A stretch of DNA of 64,000 nucleotides from an uncultured Bacteroides sp. (GTDB lineage Bacteria; Bacteroidota; Bacteroidia; Bacteroidales; Bacteroidaceae). Where the stretch lies: the NCBI GenBank assembly GCA_902492205.1, contig CABUKU010000006.1, forward strand, positions 73,730-137,729. Reading direction: 5' to 3'. The notes under the pieces were generated by a model. It saw only the letters and a program-made list of their open reading frames with translations. It did no database searches and had not been told where the DNA came from. The position numbers and the translations under genes are program-made. Shown one piece after another: positions 53,794 to 62,379 of the stretch. Position 1 is the stretch's first letter. Each line of letters starts with the position of its first letter.

Positions 53794-54726
53794 ATGGAAA
53801 TAAAGAAATATAAAGGACACATGGCAATGCTCGTAGCAAGCATTGTTTGGGGATTGAATTCACCCATCGGAAAAGCAGCCCTCGACGGAGGTGTAGGCGC
53901 GCTTACCCTTACCACTTTCCGCATGGTGGGTGCGGCAGCCGCTTTCTGGATCACTTCCCTGTTTGTGAAACGCGAGCATGTGAAGTCCGAGGATTTGATG
54001 TTATTGTTCTTTGCCGCCCTTTTCGGCATCGTGCTGAATCAGGGGACGTTTATTTTCGGGCTGTCCCTCACCTCTCCCATCAATGCCTCGATTGTCACCA
54101 CTATGGCCCCTATCGTAACCATGATTGTAGCAGCACTCTACCTAAAAGAACCTATTACGGGAAAGAAAGTATTCGGAATTTTTCTGGGAGCCATGGGTGC
54201 ACTGATACTGATATTGAGCAGCGGGGCTGTTGCGGGAAAATCGGGAAACATCTGGGGCGACTTGTTGTGCCTCACCGCGCAAATCAGCTTTGCCGTCTAC
54301 CTCACCGTATTCAAAGGATTGATAACACGTTACTCTACCATAACCATTATGAAGTGGATGTTTATGTATGCTTCCATTTGCTTCATTCCGTTCTCTTTCC
54401 ACGATGTTGCCGGTACGGATTTCGCCGCCCTCAGCACCACCACTTATCTGGAAATAGCTTTTGTTGTGCTTGGGGCAACCTATTTATCTTACCTATTGGT
54501 GGTAATCGGACAGAAATCTCTGCGCCCCACATTGGTAAGCATGTACAATTACGTGCAACCCATTGTTGCTTCCATCCTCTCCGTTGCCATCGGCATGGAC
54601 ACTTTCGGTTGGAGTAAAGCCGCAGCCATTGTTCTGGTGTTTATCGGAGTATATGTGGTGACACAGAGTAAATCCAAAGCCCAACTGGATGCATTGAAAG
54701 CGGAAAGCCTGAAAAGGAAAGGGTGA
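53794..54726 (+). CDS. DMT-superfamily permease (EamA, two repeats)
   Basis: 310 residues, ten membrane helices in two EamA repeats (residues 8-135 and 150-290). Landmarks: SIVWGLNSPIGKAAL at the first helix, NQGTFIFGLSLTSPINASIV, and AGVVLILLS-like end of repeat one (GALILILSSGAVAG). A basic tail follows. Probably exports a metabolite or amino acid; substrate unknown. ATG chosen over an upstream TTG that lies in the promoter. Confidence 0.87.
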   Translation: MEIKKYKGHMAMLVASIVWGLNSPIGKAALDGGVGALTLTTFRMVGAAAAFWITSLFVKREHVKSEDLMLLFFAALFGIVLNQGTFIFGLSLTSPINASIVTTMAPIVTMIVAALYLKEPITGKKVFGIFLGAMGALILILSSGAVAGKSGNIWGDLLCLTAQISFAVYLTVFKGLITRYSTITIMKWMFMYASICFIPFSFHDVAGTDFAALSTTTYLEIAFVVLGATYLSYLLVVIGQKSLRPTLVSMYNYVQPIVASILSVAIGMDTFGWSKAAAIVLVFIGVYVVTQSKSKAQLDALKAESLKRKG

Positions 54727-54750
54727 CACATAATCACTTACACGTCACCC
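54721..54750 (+). terminator. Weak hairpin at the end of the EamA gene
   Basis: GGGTGAC / GTCACCC arms (54721-54727, 54744-54750) overlapping the stop codon, 16-base loop, no T-run. Confidence 0.35.
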
Positions 54751-54894
54751 CTATCTTACATATACACCAACAACTGCGAAACAACAATTTGTTTCCATAA
54801 AGTTATCTCTCTAACTTCACAAATGTATTACGCCTTTATATACAGTAAATGCAGCATTTCTTACTATACTGCATGAAAGGTTTTATTTTTTCAT

Positions 54895-54902
54895 TATATT
54901 TG
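54895..54902 (+). promoter_or_regulatory. -7 box for the clostripain-family gene
   Basis: TATATTTG followed by TTGCC, 25 bases before the ATG at 54927. This rules out the in-frame ATG at 54849. Confidence 0.6.
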
Positions 54903-54926
54903 TTGCCAACAAACTCCCTAATATTT

Positions 54927-56144
54927 ATGAAACATTCTTTTTTAATACTTTGCATATTCGGCACAATCTTTTTAACAGGTTGCAGCAAAGACGATGAACC
55001 CTCCCCCGATCCCGATTACATTCAGCCACACGCTGAAACAAACCGTACAGTCTTAGCCTATTTTGTCGGTGACATGAGCCTCTGGAACTGGTTGGAAGAA
55101 GATGTCAACCATATGGAAGAAGGGTGGAATAATGATATAGACGGAACCCTGTTAGTCTATCTCGATAATTCCCACCATCTCACACAATTCGGTCAACCAG
55201 TATTATTGGAAATCACCCACGATGAGAGTGACATGATTGTAAGCAAAGTAGTCAAGGCATACGATGACCAAGATGCAGGCGATCCAAAGGTTATGCAAAA
55301 AGTACTCAACGATGCCATTACACTCTATCCTGCAAAATCACACGGACTGATAATCGGGGCACATGGGAATGGTTGGTTGCCGGAAGTGAAATATGATAGC
55401 GAAACCAGAGCTCTAAGCGGTCCGGACCGCTACGGAAGTACACTGGAAATATGCGAACTGGCAGATATACTACCGGTGAAATATGATTTTATCATGTTCC
55501 ATGCCTGTAATATGGCAAACATAGAGACTGTTTATCAATTGCGTAACAAATGTAACTATGTAGTTGCCTCCGCACTTCCCCTTCCGGGATATGGCTACCC
55601 ATACGAAAAAATAGTACCTTATTTCTACACCAAGCCCTATTCAGACTTATATAAAGTTGCTTATCAAAGTGCACTCGACTACGCTAACATAGACAGTAAT
55701 TTATTTTCCGGATTTACTGTTTCGGTAATAAAGACATCCGAATTGGAGAAATTTGCCTCTGCAACTTCAAAACTATTGGATGATCTGAATATGAGTTATT
55801 ACGACATGTACTCTTCTTTAGTCGATAACGGTATATTAATAGATTATTATGGAAATGCTCTATATGATTTAAGCGGATTATATTATTTGTCCAATAATGA
55901 TGAACTTAAAGAAGCATATTATGATGCCATAAAAAAGGCAGTCATACAATATTATTTTATTCCGGGCTATATGGAAGATAAAGAGAATGCAGAGCTTATG
56001 CGCAGAATAGAAGAATATGGCAGCGGCATGTCTTTTTATTTACCTTTTCCAATAGACAATTCCATATACACTCAGACAAATACTATATTCAAAAACAAAT
56101 ACAGTTGGTCTAAAGCCAGTGGTTTTGATAAAGATAGAATATAA
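54927..56144 (+). CDS. Clostripain-family (C11) cysteine peptidase lipoprotein
   Basis: 405 residues. Lipobox LTGC (Cys19). C11 core: catalytic His146 in LIIGAHGNGW and Cys194 in FIMFHACNMANIE. C11 enzymes cut after Arg/Lys and some mature other exported proteins, including fimbrillins. As a surface or periplasmic lipoprotein it could process pilins at sites like those in the fimbrial genes of this window, but it may simply degrade peptides. More A+T-rich than its neighbours. Confidence 0.85.
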   Translation: MKHSFLILCIFGTIFLTGCSKDDEPSPDPDYIQPHAETNRTVLAYFVGDMSLWNWLEEDVNHMEEGWNNDIDGTLLVYLDNSHHLTQFGQPVLLEITHDESDMIVSKVVKAYDDQDAGDPKVMQKVLNDAITLYPAKSHGLIIGAHGNGWLPEVKYDSETRALSGPDRYGSTLEICELADILPVKYDFIMFHACNMANIETVYQLRNKCNYVVASALPLPGYGYPYEKIVPYFYTKPYSDLYKVAYQSALDYANIDSNLFSGFTVSVIKTSELEKFASATSKLLDDLNMSYYDMYSSLVDNGILIDYYGNALYDLSGLYYLSNNDELKEAYYDAIKKAVIQYYFIPGYMEDKENAELMRRIEEYGSGMSFYLPFPIDNSIYTQTNTIFKNKYSWSKASGFDKDRI

Positions 56145-56172
56145 AAAAACATGAGGATACAATAGTTCTAAC

Positions 56173-56194
56173 TTTCCCCTCTTGAGAGGGGAAA
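56173..56194. terminator. Hairpin between convergent genes
   Basis: TTTCCCCTC / GAGGGGAAA arms with a TTGA loop, between the peptidase stop and the SDR stop. It resembles the CCCCTC...GAGGGG head of the REP-like palindromes at 59841-59988. Confidence 0.6.
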
Positions 56195-56211
56195 TTAGTT
56201 ACGACGCCGAT

Positions 56212-57054
56212 TCACAAATACCGTTTCACTATTTCTTCAGTATCTTCCCAAAGGCTTTTACGCTGTGGATGATTCACGATCCTTTCCGCCGTTTTTTTCC
56301 GCTTACCACTGGCATAAATACCTCCCGTTTCTCCGGCAATGTCATTGGACAACAAAAGCCTGATAGCCGTATCTGCCCCTTTGCGGGGAGTGCGGATAAA
56401 GGGACGGAAGAAAATATCCGTTAAGGGATCAAACCACTGGTGCATGGTTATGATGTTGGTACTCACTATTCCGGGATCGGCGGCATTGACGGTAATTCCC
56501 TTATCTTTCAGTCTTTCTGCAAGTTCCAAGGTGAACAAGGTTAATGCCAGCTTGGTGTTGCTGTAAATGGGTATGCGATGAAAACAGCCCTTGCGGCCTT
56601 TGCTGAAAAACTCTTGCTCTATCCTGCCAATTGCATATGTGCAAGACACCATGTTCACCACACGGGCACCCTCAACCAACAACGGCAACAGTTTACGTGT
56701 CAGCAGGTAAGGAGATACATAATTAACGCTTACCGTTGTTTCCAGTTCGTCTTCCGTCTGCTTGTAACCCGTGCACATGGTTCCGGCATTGTTCATCAGC
56801 AACGTTACGGGCAAACCGCGCACCAATAATTTATCTGCCAATGCCGAAACCGAAGTTAGCGAAGCAAAATCGGCCTCCATAATCTCCAGTTCGGCATAGG
56901 GAATATCGTTTTCAATCTTTTGTTTTACGGGAATGGCAGGAACAGCATCCCTGCACACCATGATTACATAATATCCGGCAGCCGCCACAGCACGGGTTAT
57001 TTCGCGCCCCATACCTCCGTCGGCGCCGGTTATAATTGCTACTTTACGTTCCAT
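56212..57054 (-). CDS. Short-chain dehydrogenase/reductase (candidate 3-beta-HSDH)
   Basis: 280 residues, classic SDR: TGADGGMG nucleotide motif at the N-terminus, NNAGTM, and the YSNTK active site (Tyr-x-x-x-Lys) with Ser in MVSCTYAIG before it. With the OYE-like and 5-alpha-reductase-like genes upstream it forms a three-gene operon that matches, from memory, a gut Bacteroidetes cluster (5-alpha-reductase, 5-beta-reductase, 3-beta-hydroxysteroid dehydrogenase) that makes isoallolithocholate. Its ATG overlaps the OYE stop by one base. Substrate is inferred. Confidence 0.85.
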   Translation of the reverse strand: MERKVAIITGADGGMGREITRAVAAAGYYVIMVCRDAVPAIPVKQKIENDIPYAELEIMEADFASLTSVSALADKLLVRGLPVTLLMNNAGTMCTGYKQTEDELETTVSVNYVSPYLLTRKLLPLLVEGARVVNMVSCTYAIGRIEQEFFSKGRKGCFHRIPIYSNTKLALTLFTLELAERLKDKGITVNAADPGIVSTNIITMHQWFDPLTDIFFRPFIRTPRKGADTAIRLLLSNDIAGETGGIYASGKRKKTAERIVNHPQRKSLWEDTEEIVKRYL

Positions 57055-58265
57055 TATTTATTTTCCAATTGTTCTATTTCCTTTTCCAGTTTGCGGGGCA
57101 AATCTTTCAAGTGCTTGTGGCAAGCCATTTCGATGGTGTACATCCTCCCGATGCAGTAGTTGCTGTGCCCGCAACTGCAACGTGCATCCTCCTCACGGCG
57201 CATGCGGTTCACAAAACCGGGTTCATTGAGCAACGCCCGTGCCATCTGCACAAACTCAAAACCGTCATTCAGCACCTCGTCTATCTTTTCACGGGATACC
57301 AGCCCTCCCACATATACCAAAGGAATCTTTATCTCTTTTCTGAATTTCAATGCATCTTCGAGGAAATAAGCCTCTTGGAAGAGTACGGTGGGAATCATCA
57401 TCCGTCCCGCCATTTTCACTCCCAGTTTCAGCCACCAACAATCCATGTAGTGTGTCAACGTTTTTATGGGCATGGCTCCACGCATGACATACATCGGCGC
57501 TTTGCTCACAAATCCCCCACTCAGCACCAGTGCATGCGCACCGAGTTGCTCCAGGCGTTTTGCCACCTGCATGGCTTCGTCAATCTCCATTCCTCCCTTA
57601 AAACCGTCGCGCATGTTCATCTTCACCAGCACCGCCATGTCGCTTCCCGCCGCTTCCATTACTTCCTTCATCACCATGTCCATGAAACGCATGCGGTTTT
57701 CGAGCGAACCTCCATATTCGTCTTTCCTGTGATTGGTGTAAGGAGAAAGAAACTGGCTGATGAGATAGCCGTGCCCTGCATGAACCTCCACGGCATCGAA
57801 TCCCGCCTTGCGAGCCAGCCGGACGGCATTGCCATAAGCTTTTGCCATTTCGGGTATTTCCTCTTTCCTCATCCCCCTGACCAAAGTAGGAGAATAAATA
57901 TTGAATCCGCTCGAAGCGGAGATAGGACGCACACCGCAAATACTCTTGTGAGACATGTTGCCGCAGTGCCCTATCTGTATGGAAGCCGCCGCACCTTCTG
58001 CATGGATAGCATCGGTCAGCTCCTGCAATCCCGGTACAATCTCATCACGCAGCCACAACTGACGCGGGAAAGAGAGCCCGCTTTGAGTCACGGAAGCATA
58101 GGCAACAGTAGTCATGCCGATGCCCCCCGCCGCCACTGAACGGTGGTAATCCAAAAGCATCTGTGAAGGTGCATTACCCGGACACATGCCCTCGAAAGCC
58201 GCCGAACGGATGGTGCGGTTGCGCAGTGTGAGCGGGCCTATGTTACAAGGAGTAAACAGTTTCAT
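57054..58265 (-). CDS. Old yellow enzyme-like flavin oxidoreductase (candidate 5-beta-reductase)
   Basis: 403 residues. FMN barrel of the NADH:flavin oxidoreductase/OYE family: LFTPCNIGPLTLRNRTIRSA start, IQIGHCGNMS, and VEVHAGHGYLISQFLSP with RKDEYGGSLENRMRF. A C-terminal Cys cluster (ARCSCGHSNYC) may bind an iron-sulfur centre, as in BaiCD and dienoyl-CoA reductase relatives. BaiCD-type enzymes act on delta-4-3-keto steroids. Sits between the other two steroid-type genes, 56 bases from the 58322 gene. Confidence 0.85.
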   Translation of the reverse strand: MKLFTPCNIGPLTLRNRTIRSAAFEGMCPGNAPSQMLLDYHRSVAAGGIGMTTVAYASVTQSGLSFPRQLWLRDEIVPGLQELTDAIHAEGAAASIQIGHCGNMSHKSICGVRPISASSGFNIYSPTLVRGMRKEEIPEMAKAYGNAVRLARKAGFDAVEVHAGHGYLISQFLSPYTNHRKDEYGGSLENRMRFMDMVMKEVMEAAGSDMAVLVKMNMRDGFKGGMEIDEAMQVAKRLEQLGAHALVLSGGFVSKAPMYVMRGAMPIKTLTHYMDCWWLKLGVKMAGRMMIPTVLFQEAYFLEDALKFRKEIKIPLVYVGGLVSREKIDEVLNDGFEFVQMARALLNEPGFVNRMRREEDARCSCGHSNYCIGRMYTIEMACHKHLKDLPRKLEKEIEQLENK

Positions 58266-58321
58266 AACAAATAATCTTTATAATGTGTCAATATGCTAAT
58301 ATACCAATTCAAATACATTAA

Positions 58322-59104
58322 CTAATAAACATAGGGGAAAACCCTCTTTTTCTTCCCTACGGCTTCCACCCCGAATTCCTCCCGGTACTTATGCCAAATG
58401 GCATTGGCACGGGGCACGAGGTTGGCAAACGTCCACCATGCAAAGACCAGTCCGGCAAGCGAGAATGTGAGCAGGGCAAAACCCGTCCATTCCACTATCT
58501 CACCGAAATAATTGCCGGAAGTAACATAACGGTACATCCCTTTGTCCGGCAAATAGTGTTTCGTGTCCCCCGGTTTCCGCAAGTGGCGGATAATGTAGTC
58601 CGAGCGCAGGTTGATTGCCATTCCCGCAAAGAAAAGTATAGTCCCGGTAATGAATTGCGGAGTGGCAAACCACCCGTTATCATAATATGCAGGGGGTGAG
58701 AGATAAAATATCCACTCGCCCTGCATGAATCCGTTTAGCAGATTAAAAGTAATCCCCATCAGCATAATGGCAACGGGCATCCTGCTTTTGCCTTTCAGCA
58801 GAAAGGGGAAGATAAACGCCCGTTGCAGGTAGTGCAACTGAAACAGCAGGAAGAAAACAACTATTACAGGAAAAGAACGCCTGTCCGAACCCCACCACAT
58901 CAGTAGCATCACAATGAACACCGGAGCTTCCATCAACATCCACGCCACCTTATTATTAATAGACACTCCCCACCCTTTGGTGCGAAACATGCCATATCCT
59001 GCCTTAATGAAATATAACGCAATAAATACCATTAAAGCAACTACACTCATGCCAAGGAGGAAGCAGTTAAATGTATGAAGATTCATTAATTCAAAATCGG
59101 GCAT
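58322..59104 (-). CDS. Steroid 5-alpha-reductase-like membrane protein
   Basis: 260 residues, six or seven membrane helices. C-terminal steroid-reductase domain: LPDKGMYRYVTSGNYFGEIV, EWTGFALLTFSLA, NLVPRANAIWHKYREEFG, the NADPH-site pattern shared by 3-oxo-5-alpha-steroid 4-dehydrogenases and related membrane reductases. First gene of the operon. A start at the Met of MNLHTF six codons later is possible. It is divergent from the second fimbrial operon, with an invertible promoter-like element in the 367-base gap between. Confidence 0.82.
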   Translation of the reverse strand: MPDFELMNLHTFNCFLLGMSVVALMVFIALYFIKAGYGMFRTKGWGVSINNKVAWMLMEAPVFIVMLLMWWGSDRRSFPVIVVFFLLFQLHYLQRAFIFPFLLKGKSRMPVAIMLMGITFNLLNGFMQGEWIFYLSPPAYYDNGWFATPQFITGTILFFAGMAINLRSDYIIRHLRKPGDTKHYLPDKGMYRYVTSGNYFGEIVEWTGFALLTFSLAGLVFAWWTFANLVPRANAIWHKYREEFGVEAVGKKKRVFPYVY

Positions 59105-59246
59105 AACTTTCTCTTTTCATAGGATTAACGATGTAAACTTACGGATTTTTTAAGAATTATGGAAGTTTTTGCAAAATAACCTGTTTTATCCCCTCACATT
59201 TTACCAAAAAACAGTAAGAATAATGCCTGTTTAAGGGAGAAAAGTG

Positions 59247-59426
59247 TTCCAGAAAACGTTCGTTTAAAAACACACAAATATAGCGTTTTTCATTAATAAA
59301 AAAAGCATAACAAGGGAAAAACTAATAAATACTATTCTTAAAGGTATAATACCTTTTATACAGATAAATTAATTTGATATGCTAAAAAGCTGTTTTTTTG
59401 TGTTTTTAAACGAACGTTTTCTGGAA
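59247..59426. mobile_element. Putative invertible promoter element (Mpi-type repeats)
   Basis: Perfect 28-bp inverted repeats at 59247-59274 and 59399-59426 flank 124 bp. Each contains AAACGTTCGT (59254-59263 and its mirror 59410-59419), matching the ARACGTWCGT motif that I recall for repeats flipped by the Mpi serine recombinase in B. fragilis. The spacer holds a further dyad AAAGGTAT-A-ATACCTTT at 59340-59356. The gap 59105-59471 has no gene. Invertibility is inferred from structure. Confidence 0.8.
59275..59282 (-). promoter_or_regulatory. -7 box in the invertible element, facing left
   Basis: Minus-strand TATATTTG just inside the left repeat. No other TAnnTTTG occurs in the spacer in either direction. 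As read it points away from the fimbrial operon and to the 59104 gene; after inversion it would sit at 59391-59398, pointing right, 74 bases before the ATG at 59472. The -33 position reads only TTT. Confidence 0.6.
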
Positions 59427-59471
59427 TTCATTTCTAAAACGCCGTAATTATCTATATATAAAGAACTTAGT

Positions 59472-60473
59472 ATGATAAAAAAGCTGTTATTTTTTATCCT
59501 GTTGGCTGGAGTAACTTCTTTTTGCAAAGCACAAAAGTCAGTTTCAGCAGATTCTTCCTACATTTTCAATTTCGTACAGGGAAGAAACATGTTTTACGTT
59601 CCTTACAAAGGTAACAAACAAGCTCTGACAAGGCTTCTCGGCATCATTGACCGCTATCGCGAAGATATCCTTTCGGGTAAAATCATCGTATCGGTGGACG
59701 GATATTGCACCGATCTGCGCCTTGCCAAGACACGAAGCAACCGGGTGAAAACGGAAATGATTCTCAAAGGGGGATTAATGGAACAGTGTTTCAGCACTAC
59801 CAACCACCGGGAAAAAGGAGATTATGTGAAAGTTACTTTACCTCTCCTCCTTATCGAGGAGGGGCAGGGGATAGTGGCAGACGAGAGTACCGGTAAAGAA
59901 ACACTCCTTACTGATACAGCCAATATAACAAATGAAGCAGACTCCGTTCCTGCCACCACCCTTAACCCCTCCTCAATAAGGAGGGGAGTTGTTGGGAATA
60001 CTTTTTCCCTCCGCACCAACATCCTTCGCTGGGCTACACTCACTGCCGACCTCAGAGTGGAATACCGCATCCGGGACACTTGGGGCATCCTCATTAATGG
60101 AACATTCGCCAATTGGGGATGGAAAGACAAGACACGCCGGTATAAAGTGTGGAAAGTCTCTCCCGAAGTGCGCTGCTATATGGGAAAAGGAAAACGGGGT
60201 TTCCTCGGAGCCATGTACCATACCGGAGAATTCAACTACAAGCTCGGCGAAACAGGCAAGACCGGCGATTACCAAGGCGGTGGCATCACAGGCGGTTACA
60301 TGCTGCCTTTGACCGGTGCACTCAGTCTCGAACTTCACGAAGCATTGGGCTGTACCCGTGCCGATTATGAGAAATACGTGCGCATCGGCGAAGTGAATGT
60401 ACGTCGGGGCAATGAAGTGAAAAACTATTGGGGAATAAACCAATTGGGCGTTTCACTGGTATGGAAGTGGTAG
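59472..60473 (+). CDS. OmpA-like/DUF3575 outer-membrane protein of the second fimbrial operon
   Basis: 333 residues. Signal peptide ending near CKAQ (20). Residues 30-122 resemble an OmpA-like domain (VSVDGYCTDLRLAKTRSNRVK). From about 175 the DUF3575 barrel begins (LRTNILRWATLTADLRVEYR) and ends in NQLGVSLVWKW. Between them residues 124-173 are encoded by an inserted palindromic element (59841-59988), which keeps the frame. First gene of the operon, 46 bases after the invertible element. Confidence 0.8.
   Translation: MIKKLLFFILLAGVTSFCKAQKSVSADSSYIFNFVQGRNMFYVPYKGNKQALTRLLGIIDRYREDILSGKIIVSVDGYCTDLRLAKTRSNRVKTEMILKGGLMEQCFSTTNHREKGDYVKVTLPLLLIEEGQGIVADESTGKETLLTDTANITNEADSVPATTLNPSSIRRGVVGNTFSLRTNILRWATLTADLRVEYRIRDTWGILINGTFANWGWKDKTRRYKVWKVSPEVRCYMGKGKRGFLGAMYHTGEFNYKLGETGKTGDYQGGGITGGYMLPLTGALSLELHEALGCTRADYEKYVRIGEVNVRRGNEVKNYWGINQLGVSLVWKW
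59841..59988 (+). repeat. REP-like inverted pair inserted in frame in a coding sequence
   Basis: Two related palindromic units, 59841-59880 and 59950-59988, in opposite orientation. Each has a CTCCTCCTTAT(C/T)GAGGAGGGG-type hairpin followed by a GTGGCAG tail. About 70 bases separate them. Read in frame they give LPLLLIEEGQG and LNPSSIRRG, low-conservation text in a linker between domains. Hairpins of the same type occur at 62380-62575 and perhaps 56173. Confidence 0.75.
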
Positions 60474-60519
60474 CCGGCAGAAAAAGAACAGTAACATGAA
60501 ACATGAAAACCCTATAAAT

Positions 60520-61329
60520 ATGAACCGTATAACCCACATAGCTCTCCTGCTGTTGTTACCAATAACAGCTTGCAACATAGACGATGCGCTCTATAATACT
60601 CCGCATCCCGACAAAGGTGCAGTGACCGTAACCACAGGCTGCCCGGACATGCACCGGCTGATGATAAACGAAACCACCGTTACCGTGCGGGGTGAAACGA
60701 ATGTATTCCCCGCCCTGCTCAATGAAGCTACCTATACCCTCGCGGCTTTCAACATGCCCGAAGGCATGACAGCCACAGGCGGCGTGGTTTCCGTAAACAC
60801 CCTGTCGGACGGCACGCTTACTCCCCAACCCGGGGAATTGCGCAGCAATGTGATGCAGATTGACGTAGCGAAAGACGATACCCTGCGCGTGTCCCTGCCC
60901 TTGCAGCAACGCACCCGCAGGCTCACCCTGAAAATGACAACCGAAGGCGGGGATGCTTCCATCATCGCATCCACCGATGCCGCCCTCACAGGCATTGCCC
61001 CGGCAATAAACGTGAGCACCAACAGGCTGACAGGCGCACCTGCCACCGTGAAGCCCTTCTTTACCCTTGCAGACGGAGTGCTCACCGCAGAGGTGAACCT
61101 GATAGGTGTATTCCCCGATGAAAAACAAATGTTCACCATTACCATAACGGCAACAGACGGTCAGCAGCAAATACTGAAACAAGACCTGAGCGAAGTGTTC
61201 GCCACATTCAACCAATCCACAGAACCGCTCACACTCGGCGCCAAGTTGGAACTGATGCTCGATGCTTCATTCGGCTTCAACATCACGGATTGGACAGAGG
61301 GAAGAAGCGGAACGGCAGATGCGAATTAA
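60520..61329 (+). CDS. FimB/Mfa2-like fimbrial lipoprotein
   Basis: 269 residues from the ATG at 60520, which gives a standard lipoprotein signal (LLLLPITAC); a start eight codons earlier at 60496 is possible. The body is Thr-rich beta sandwich (DTLRVSLPLQQRTRRLTLKM, LTLGAKLELMLD) and ends in FNITDWTEG, as in anchor subunits. Follows the OmpA-like gene by 46 bases. Probably the anchor or an accessory subunit of the second pilus. Confidence 0.7.
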   Translation: MNRITHIALLLLLPITACNIDDALYNTPHPDKGAVTVTTGCPDMHRLMINETTVTVRGETNVFPALLNEATYTLAAFNMPEGMTATGGVVSVNTLSDGTLTPQPGELRSNVMQIDVAKDDTLRVSLPLQQRTRRLTLKMTTEGGDASIIASTDAALTGIAPAINVSTNRLTGAPATVKPFFTLADGVLTAEVNLIGVFPDEKQMFTITITATDGQQQILKQDLSEVFATFNQSTEPLTLGAKLELMLDASFGFNITDWTEGRSGTADAN

Positions 61330-61355
61330 ACAATTATCAATTAAATACATTACAA

Positions 61356-62357
61356 ATGAAAACAAATCTATTTACACTATTGACGGCAACTTTCCTGATG
61401 GGAGCATGCAGCAGCAACGATGACACGGAGAATCTGAACGGGGAAGTGCCCGCAGTTTTAACCACTAACCTTGCCCAACGGGTGCAGACACGTGCCCATG
61501 ACAATGCGTGGGAAAGTAACGACAACATCGGTATCTTCAGCTTGAACGATGAACTGGACGGAACGGGATTTCCTCCCAACATGGCGGTGAATACAAAATA
61601 CACTACCACAGACGGCACGGCTTGGACAAGCGAAAAAGCTTACCGTTTCAAGAATCCCGTGTCTACGGATGTGAAATTCAAGGCGTATTATCCGTGGGTG
61701 GAAGATAACGCAATCACAGATGGTTCAGGCGGAAAGATTGACGGGACAATCACTGTGGATGCAAGCACACAGAGTGCCGAAGGACAAAAAGCTTTTGACT
61801 TCCTTTTTTCCACCAAAGAAAGCGACCAAGGAGAAGCAGCCGACAGCCACGGCAGCAAAGACGATCCCAATGTGAAATTCCAGTTCAAGCACTCCATGGC
61901 AAAGGTGATTCTTGTATTCAAACCTGATGAAGCCAAAGGCGTATCGTTCGATGCTGCTTTCAAAGCCATGGTTCCCACCCTGAAAGGACTGAAACCGGCA
62001 GGAACTTTCAGCCTTGCCGATGGAACAGTGACGGCAACCGGCAGCGCAGCAGACCTTACATTGAGTAACTCCACCGCGGGTTCCGACACTGATAAGACCA
62101 TGACTTTCGTAGCCATTGTGCCACCGCAAACTCCGGTAGGAAACACCGACAAAAACGCCCCGGAAGTAAGCATCAAGATGGGTAGTAGTGACATTTATCG
62201 CAGCATAAAGATTCTTGGCGGGCAAAACATGGAAGCTGGGAAGTATTATAAATACACCATCACCGTGAAGAAAATGGAACTGATAATCAGTGCATCGACT
62301 ATCTCCGATTGGGGAGTGGGATTGGATGACGGAGCAGGTGATGCCGTGTTGCAATAG
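61356..62357 (+). CDS. Fimbrillin-family lipoprotein
   Basis: 333 residues from the ATG at 61356; the frame extends upstream only as a shadow of the previous gene. Lipobox LMGAC (Cys18). Mfa-like fimbrillin features: NDNIGIFSLND, VKFKAYYPWVED, FKHSMAKVILVF, AGKYYKYTITVKK, and a closing ISDWGVG. A VQTRAHDN sequence near residue 45 is a possible Arg processing site. Probably the main or an accessory pilin of this operon. Followed by the 35-bp inverted-repeat element. Confidence 0.8.
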   Translation: MKTNLFTLLTATFLMGACSSNDDTENLNGEVPAVLTTNLAQRVQTRAHDNAWESNDNIGIFSLNDELDGTGFPPNMAVNTKYTTTDGTAWTSEKAYRFKNPVSTDVKFKAYYPWVEDNAITDGSGGKIDGTITVDASTQSAEGQKAFDFLFSTKESDQGEAADSHGSKDDPNVKFQFKHSMAKVILVFKPDEAKGVSFDAAFKAMVPTLKGLKPAGTFSLADGTVTATGSAADLTLSNSTAGSDTDKTMTFVAIVPPQTPVGNTDKNAPEVSIKMGSSDIYRSIKILGGQNMEAGKYYKYTITVKKMELIISASTISDWGVGLDDGAGDAVLQ

Positions 62358-62379
62358 GATGACATAAGGTTCTCTCACC

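Noticed and set aside
56173..56194. Definite member of the REP-like family
   Set aside because: Only the short CCCCTC/GAGGGG stem is shared and the tail GTGGCAG is missing, so it is left as an ordinary hairpin.
59340..59356. Terminator inside the invertible element
   Set aside because: A short A+T-rich dyad (AAAGGTAT-A-ATACCTTT) with a one-base centre cannot form a stable RNA loop; more likely a protein site if anything.
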